Below are positions 58,099 to 64,000 of a stretch of 64,000 nt of DNA, piece by piece. Both the position numbers and the translations under genes were made by a program. How positions within the stretch are numbered: position 1 is the stretch's first letter; each line of letters begins with the position of its first letter. The notes under the pieces are model-generated. The model did no database searches. It was not told the DNA's origin and worked only from the letters and a program-made list of their open reading frames with translations. The stretch lies in the NCBI GenBank assembly GCA_032622095.1, contig CP136066.1, positions 114,911,319 through 114,975,318 of the forward strand. Direction: 5' to 3'. The DNA is from Siphonodentalium dalli (lineage: Eukaryota > Mollusca > Scaphopoda > Gadilida > Siphonodentaliidae).

Positions 58099-59331
58099 AT
58101 GAACTGGACAAATTCAACAACAGGTTCTACGGACAACACTGAAGATGTTGTTCTATATGCAGCAACATTTGTTTTTTGGCCGTTGATCTGTGCTTGGATT
58201 GCCGTGGTTAATATTTTCGTTACCATAGTGACATTTGCCAACCAACAACTTCGAATGGACCCGCACTGCGTTATCATATCTGGACTGAGCATCAGCGATG
58301 GTGCAGTTGGGTTGTTTGGGTTAGGGTTGGTCGCTTCTGTCACCACAGGTGGTATAAAATTGGAGTTCTTGTGTATAACTGTATATCTCTGTGTATATGC
58401 AGTATACTTTGTTTCATGTTTACAAATCTTGCTAGTCTGTGTTGAGCGCATTGTCAGCGTCAAATACCCATTGCATCTGAAGAGATGGTTTTCTGTACGT
58501 CACAACATCGCTTATGTTTTCCTCATCTGGGTCTTCGCATTTACCGTCTTTTCTGTGCCTTTCTTGCTATGGTATAAAACGGGCAAAACAGATATATGTA
58601 TAGTCCACGAAATGTTTGAACCAAGACTAGGTCTTCATTATTTTGTATCGGCCGGTGGTCTCCTAACTTACATTGCTATAATGATTGCCTATTTCATTCT
58701 AATATACGAATTCAGACTACTAAATCGACGCAGACCGATGCACGAACAACAATGTCAAGATAAAACCAACCAGGAAACTACCTTTCTGGCGCGGAGTAGA
58801 CAGGCTGGTGTCAGTGATGGATCAACAGGGTGTCAACTGACTGGTTTCCACGAAAATCAAATGGCTGAAACAGAAACATCCGAAAACGTCACGACAAGTA
58901 ATGCCCCTGCGGAAGTCAAGGGTATCCGCAACAGAATAATTGTGTTCTTCGCAACCGCTGGGCAGAGTAAAGAATTAAAGACCGCATCAAACAAGCTTCC
59001 GCGTAGCTCTACGAGAGAAGCGATGCGGGTTCTTACGGTAATTATTATCGCACTAACATTTACGGTACCTGTTGGAGCCTTGGCTGGCATCATTCCTAGG
59101 CTGATCAAGAGCAAAGAATGGGACAGCAGTATGGACGGCAGAAGACTTCGCCTGTTACTAGTTTATATCTCATTGCTCAACTCCGGTATCAACCCTCTGA
59201 TTTACGCTTTCGGGATGAGAAAATTCCGTGCAGCTCTGGAGGATATCTACAAGAAACTCAGGGGAAAATGTAAGTGCAAGACACGATCTGGCTCAACAGG
59301 GCGATGTAGCCCATCTCATGGGAGTGTATAG
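58099..59331 (+). CDS. Class A (rhodopsin-like) G-protein-coupled receptor, orphan
   Basis: Intact 410-codon single exon. The ATG at 58099 follows an in-frame TAG at 58081. The short N-terminus has two N-glycosylation sequons (N2, N5). Transmembrane helices lie near residues 19-45, 57-81, 91-117, 138-158, 181-206, 309-333 and 350-372. Family landmarks: N38 (1.50), D68 (2.50), C92 (3.25) with C167 in loop 2 as likely disulfide, ERI at 116-118 in place of DRY, W144 (4.50), P324 (6.50) and NPLIY at 365-369. Intracellular loop 3 is about 100 residues. C391/C393 after helix 8 could be lipid-modified. Unusual: position 6.48 is Thr instead of the toggle Trp, and 3.32 is Val, so it lacks the Asp of amine receptors. 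The ligand is unknown. It would signal at the plasma membrane through heterotrimeric G proteins. Confidence 0.93.
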   Translation: MNWTNSTTGSTDNTEDVVLYAATFVFWPLICAWIAVVNIFVTIVTFANQQLRMDPHCVIISGLSISDGAVGLFGLGLVASVTTGGIKLEFLCITVYLCVYAVYFVSCLQILLVCVERIVSVKYPLHLKRWFSVRHNIAYVFLIWVFAFTVFSVPFLLWYKTGKTDICIVHEMFEPRLGLHYFVSAGGLLTYIAIMIAYFILIYEFRLLNRRRPMHEQQCQDKTNQETTFLARSRQAGVSDGSTGCQLTGFHENQMAETETSENVTTSNAPAEVKGIRNRIIVFFATAGQSKELKTASNKLPRSSTREAMRVLTVIIIALTFTVPVGALAGIIPRLIKSKEWDSSMDGRRLRLLLVYISLLNSGINPLIYAFGMRKFRAALEDIYKKLRGKCKCKTRSGSTGRCSPSHGSV

Positions 59332-60489
59332 ATTCACAGATTCAGCAGAGCGCAATTCCGATTGGAATACTCCCGCTACTGATATATAGAGTCCGATATA
59401 TATACACTGGTAGATCGATGGCGAAGGGACGACATTGAGGACATAATATGAGTTATGTGAACAACTATAATACTGTTGAATCGAGGATGAATTGAAGTAA
59501 CTTTCATATTGATGGTGTTCATTCACATAGGATACCTTCATGAATCGAATGTTAATTAATGGGACGTTAAGGCCTTCGCAGATGACAGCTGTAAGAAATA
59601 ATAAGAGTCTGTTAATCGATCACCACTAATCAGAACCTAGGAAAATAGTTCTAGTTTGTTCTCATATTGACTACAAACAATTCTCCAGTAAAAATATTTC
59701 ACATGCTTAAACCAAATATTACCATGCATGTAAACTAATGTTATAGCAATGTATCAACAAGTATCGCTGATTGCGAAGGTAATTAACATATCTAAGTTTA
59801 AATATGTTTTTGGGAATATTTTTCAATGCCTTTCCTCTGTTTACCTTCGCGTTTTTATTGGACAATGGTATTTTATTGGACTAATTGGACCTTGGTCCGT
59901 AATGTAGCTGTAACTGTATTTTTACAATTTTTTGACAAGTGAAATCTCATCATTGGAGAATTGTTGATAATGACAAGAACAAAGTTGATATATTTTACAT
60001 AATGAGGTTCCCAGAGGGTGAACTTAGTGAACTGATAGAAGCAGCTTGATATATATGGCCATATTCTCTGTTATCCACCGACAGTCCTCGTTATCGTCAT
60101 ATTCATATTCATATTAATCCAATATGCATGTATTCTATCAGTATACTTATTCATATACTTAGCCATGTATTATAATGGCTGAGAATAAAGCATTACTTAC
60201 TTAAGGATGTATTATTAGAATACTAATACTAATACTAACAACAACTTCAACAGCAGTGACAATATAGCGTGACATTTCAATAGCATTAATAAGATATATT
60301 TTGTCTATATACATTTCTATTTATGTGTTTGAAAGCTAATTTCACATAAAGGGTTAAATGGATACTGTACCTAAATCCGGACATTTATTGAGCCATATCT
60401 TACTCTATTCAACAGAGAATGCAACAAATGCAGACAAGTGAATGAAGTTGAGTCAGATAGCTTAGTACTCAGGCGCTATGCCAACAGTG
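59332..60489. other. Receptor 3' flank; no other gene seen
   Basis: AT-rich sequence. AATAAAG near 60183 could act as a poly(A) signal but is 850 bases from the stop. A short piece of the hairpin-MITE family (AATGAGGTTCCCAGAGGGTG) is at 60001. Confidence 0.4.
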
Positions 60490-60790
60490 GGTATTTAGCA
60501 TTCTAATAAAATCGCCGAAAATCTCAAAGAAATCGACCATACCACTCCATATATAGATCGTCTGAACTACGCATAATTGTAAATATTTACATCTCGATTC
60601 GGGACGCAACAATTAACAACTAACGCAAATTACTTCGCTATATAGAGTCATTGCATTTAATTAATATAAAAGAATGACGGTGTGTGTGCTGGGAATTTGG
60701 GTTAATGTTCGTAAAATAACTAGTTTGAGCAAGATTATTCTCCATTTCTATCACCCGACCGGAGTGTTTCACACCACTTTAAGCCTTTTC
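60490..60790 (-). repeat. Dispersed repeat (inverted partner of 17935-18250)
   Basis: Matches the reverse complement of 17935-18250, with landmarks AATCGCCGAAAATCTCAAA, CTCGATTCGGGACGCAAC and CCGGAGTGTTTCACACCACT. Confidence 0.75.
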
Positions 60791-62305
60791 CCCCATTTTT
60801 CGTTATAATTATCAGGTTGTACGGTATATATGGTAAACTATGTGTGTACGTGAGTGTATTTAACTCTCAATATTGGTTCATATTAATTCATTTATTCGAT
60901 ATGATAACTGTTAAGTACACTAGGAGATTGCTCCACAAATGGCTGGATAAAGGTACAGTCTCTCTTTAAGTTTCTCAAGTAAACCAGACTTTGTCAGTTC
61001 GTAAAATTGGTTCTTATGTGGTTGATCCCAATAGTGCTCGGATACGTATTTCACCCGAAGGCTCAAGTTGGCGCACTTCATAACAAAATAGTATATCTAA
61101 CCACCACCTGAATAAGTCTCTCAAAGTTTTGGAAATGTCTTTTTTTTCTGTCTGTCTACTAATAATTGTGCCGATTCGACCAGAAACCAGCTGAGTGTAT
61201 AATCGTTTTAATAACATTGATATGACTAAAACAGTCTGCCGTCGTGTACCTTATATAAGATATAGAGGATCTCCAAGAAGTTATGTTGGGATATAACATT
61301 TTATGAATCGAGTTTGATAAATTTGATTCACAACGAATCTGTAGTCTGTTCTTGAGCTTTATGCCTTTTGAACAAATCAAAATCTTTAAAAGAGCTGAAA
61401 AATACATGTAAAATGCAAACATGCACGTCGTTGGCTGAGAAACGTCACAACGACGAAACATATAGTCCCCCAATTTGCCTGTTTGTTTTTGTGGCTATTT
61501 TCGTTAGTGCAACGAAGTTGGAAAATAATTGAACTTTGATAAACAAAGAAATCAGTTTGTCATGTCTGGTATTGGTGTAAAGTACGGCTATTTTAAATGG
61601 TATTAATCCGCGCGGTAATTTACTTGGCGCGAAGCTAGTGAGAAATTAGAAAATATAGTGGTATTATATCATGTGATATAAAACAAGATATCATGTAGTT
61701 TCTTGACCAGAACGGATCCCTCTCCCGTCATGTAAGTCTCGACCAGTATAGCTTACTATTCTATGTTTTGCTATTATAGTCATTCAATGGGTATCTGCCC
61801 AATTCCACATAATTATACCATGTAGTTCGGAGTTTTGGTACTCATATTTATTGCACACTCAACAGCTGCACTCAATGGCTTATTTGTGCGAAATACAGCA
61901 AAATACAGAAGGTTTCAAAACGTTCAATAAACAGTTGTGTATTGTTCTTGAACAATACAAACCGATTACGTCAACAACGTCATTGGCGACGTCAACCGTA
62001 GCAGGCAATTTCTTCACTAAATTATTAGGTATAGTCTACACTAAGCACACGTTTTTGCAATTAAATGAACAATATAGACCTAAATTTTAGTATAGTACAA
62101 GCTACAATCTTCAGAGTGCAATAAACAGAACAACACAGTTTTGTGAATATGTTAACGTTATTGGCAACTTATTGCACTCGTTTGTCATGCCGCGAGGTAA
62201 AACTCGAACCTCCGGTTCTCGTTTTACCATCGCGTCAGAACAAACTCGTGCAACAACGTTATCATGTTCACAAACTTGTGTCGTTCTATCTGTGTATCAA
62301 TATTT
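60791..62305. other. No gene seen
   Basis: Several frames of 60-104 codons occur on both strands without recognisable domains. No repeat pair was identified inside the window. Confidence 0.4.
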
Positions 62306-62459
62306 TCAGAATTTAAAATGTACGCTCTCAATTTCTTTCATATTTTCGAATCCCCATATTTCGCAGCCATATAACAAAACTGGAACCACAGTCCAGTTTT
62401 CTGACTTTACTCAGTAAGCCAAGGACAGGCTTACAAACGGTGTCTTTAATCATTTTGAA
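62306..62459 (-). pseudogene. Degraded LINE reverse-transcriptase remnant
   Basis: On the minus strand, one frame reads VPVLLYGCEIWGFENMKEIE followed by SVHFKF. It parallels VPILLYGSEIW...IESLHLKY in the LINE at 9715-11715. Upstream, in another frame, GLLSKVRKLD parallels GLLNKVRSLK. A deletion of roughly ten codons plus a frameshift joins the two. Only the thumb segment of the RT is left. Confidence 0.75.
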
Positions 62460-63234
62460 CGCATTATGGTTATCATATCACCGTAGTTATATATGGGGGT
62501 ACGATGTTATATATCCAAATATATAATTTATACATAGCACATATTGTGTAATTGTTCATGGAATAAATACTGTTTAAACTAAATCTTTCAGTCCTATTAA
62601 ACAAATATTATATGCAATCTGGTCCCCTCAAGCATTGGGCGATGAACTGGAAATAGACCACAGACCTTGGACTCACCTCAGCCTAATTCTTCATTGATCA
62701 ACGGGCATGACATGGACATTCTCAAATATAGAAATTTATTTACGGGTAATTGTCTTTCAAAATGAAAATAATTAAGAAATGTCTTGAATCAAGAACAATT
62801 AAGTTCCCTCCCATGAACTTCATATATCATACGAAGAAATTCCGCAAAATAGAACGTTTTCATGAATGCTGTTCATATATCCATAATATCATATCTGTCC
62901 AGATCATGGATATGAACTCCATTCTTGGTACCTGCATACAGTGGAATTGTTATTAATTTCATGTTATTTAAGCGTATAAATTGGGCTTAAAACTTGCAAC
63001 TGTTCGATAAATCTTAAATGTTGTGTCACAATAATCACATATGTGCCTTATTTAAGGAGAGGCCATTCATGATCGACAGATGTTTAACCCATCCCTTGGC
63101 GATAGTTATGACCGGAATCAAAATCTGGAGTTTTGATGTTGAATTATAGATTGTAATTAAATTGAGTATTTGTCACTAAAAACAAGCATTCTGATTGGCC
63201 GAGAGCGGCTAACTTTCGTTTTTGATTCACCGAC

Positions 63235-63434
63235 ATCGGCCGCTTCAGCGTGCATCAAATCTGAATGTAGCACGGTCAAATTTCATCGGCGCAGAACGAG
63301 TAGCGAAACGAGCACACCCGCGCGTTGTTGTCTATAGATACCATCCATCGGCCGCTTCAGCGTGCATCAAATCTGAATGTGACACGGTACAATTTCATCG
63401 GCGCAGAACGGAGTAGCGAAACGAGCCAACCCGC
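63235..63434 (+). repeat. Tandem duplication, period 112 bp
   Basis: ATCGGCCGCTTCAGCGTGCA starts at 63235 and 63347. The two units share AAATTTCATCGGCGCAGAAC-like sequence and GTAGCGAAACGAGC with a few indels. Both are GC-richer than the surroundings. Confidence 0.92.
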
Positions 63435-63604
63435 CCCACAAGAAATGGTTACGGAGCAGTGTTCCGAGTAACGCAATGAACAAACCCAATGATTTGTGCA
63501 CGGTGACAACGGCGAAATGAAAGTCTTGATTCGTGTCATGAAAATGACTAAATGATACTTTTTATACAGTTTTTTTGCAAATTCCTTGTAGTTTGAATTA
63601 CAAT

Positions 63605-63750
63605 GGAGATAAACGTACCCTGTTTCGTTGTATATTCTGGGATTCGAGCATGAAAACAGTTTGTGAACTCGCCGGCAAGCCGGCTCGTTCACAAACTGTT
63701 TTCATGCTCGAATCCCAGAATGTACAACTCAACAGGGTATGTTTATCTCC
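63605..63750. mobile_element. 146-bp hairpin MITE
   Basis: GGAGATAAACGTACCCTGTT at the left is matched inverted by AACAGGGTATGTTTATCTCC at the right. The inner arms (CTGGGATTCGAGCATGAAAA and beyond) are nearly perfect, meeting at GCCGGCAAGCCGGC (63671-63684). Both strands encode the same short peptide, a by-product. Confidence 0.88.
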
Positions 63751-64000
63751 TAAGTATACTGTACTTATGTAGTATTGACAAATTAATAACACAAATTATT
63801 TGAATGTATGGGTCAAAAGAGAAAGGTTAATAATATAATATCTAAACTATAGAGCCTGTCACCACTTCCATGGTGTAAGCAGTTCTAATTTTGTTGTTGC
63901 AATTTGCCATGTCAGATATCAAAATGATAGTTATATTATAATGAAAAAGGTCAAATGACAAATGAATGTGTAGAAGAGGTTAATATTTTACAAATCGATC

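Overview
This is a repeat-dense, AT-rich animal genome window. It has no bacterial-type gene packing, no operons, and one 100-base run of N marking an assembly gap (32512-32611). Only one host gene is convincing: an apparently intact single-exon class A G-protein-coupled receptor at 58099-59331 (+). The dispersed repeats, such as units starting TAGCTCACCTGAGACGAAG or TAGCTCAAC and units carrying GCCATCTTGGATTT, resemble repeats I associate with bivalves and other lophotrochozoans. A marine lophotrochozoan, probably a mollusc, is the best guess; this is inference from repeat style, not proof.

Layout. 1-1952: 5' half of a non-LTR retrotransposon on the minus strand (esterase-like ORF1, Asp-rich microsatellite, start of the ORF2 endonuclease), running off the left edge. 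2.6-8.3 kb: arrays of degenerate 150-200-bp repeat units of several families. 8279-13109: an inverted-repeat DNA transposon with a 6-bp target duplication and a 5'-truncated LINE nested in its right arm. 13.6-17 kb: more core-repeat elements. 20250-21367: a non-autonomous hAT-like element with a perfect 8-bp target duplication. 22422-22901: a TTAA-flanked MITE. 24178-25328: a MITE with arms of nearly 490 bp. 30.1-31.3 kb and 49.4-50.7 kb: the same repeat family in opposite orientations. 32825-33037: a near-perfect palindrome beside the assembly gap. 34.4-46 kb: core-repeat elements, hairpin MITEs, a TA-flanked MITE (36763-37486) and a 424-448-bp tandem array containing a hairpin. 46816-49390: a large, unequal inverted repeat built from about 60-bp satellite units. 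55.2-56.9 kb: two more tandem arrays. 57.9-59.3 kb: the receptor gene. 60-64 kb: dispersed repeats, a degraded LINE reverse-transcriptase remnant (62306-62459) and a hairpin MITE at the right end.

The elements do not form a pathway. What links them is nesting (LINE into MITE, MITE into core-repeat element) and a recurring design: short unique ends around a tandem core, often with terminal hairpins. The receptor has no visible partner gene. Most other open frames of 60-150 codons lie inside repeats and show no protein-family signature.
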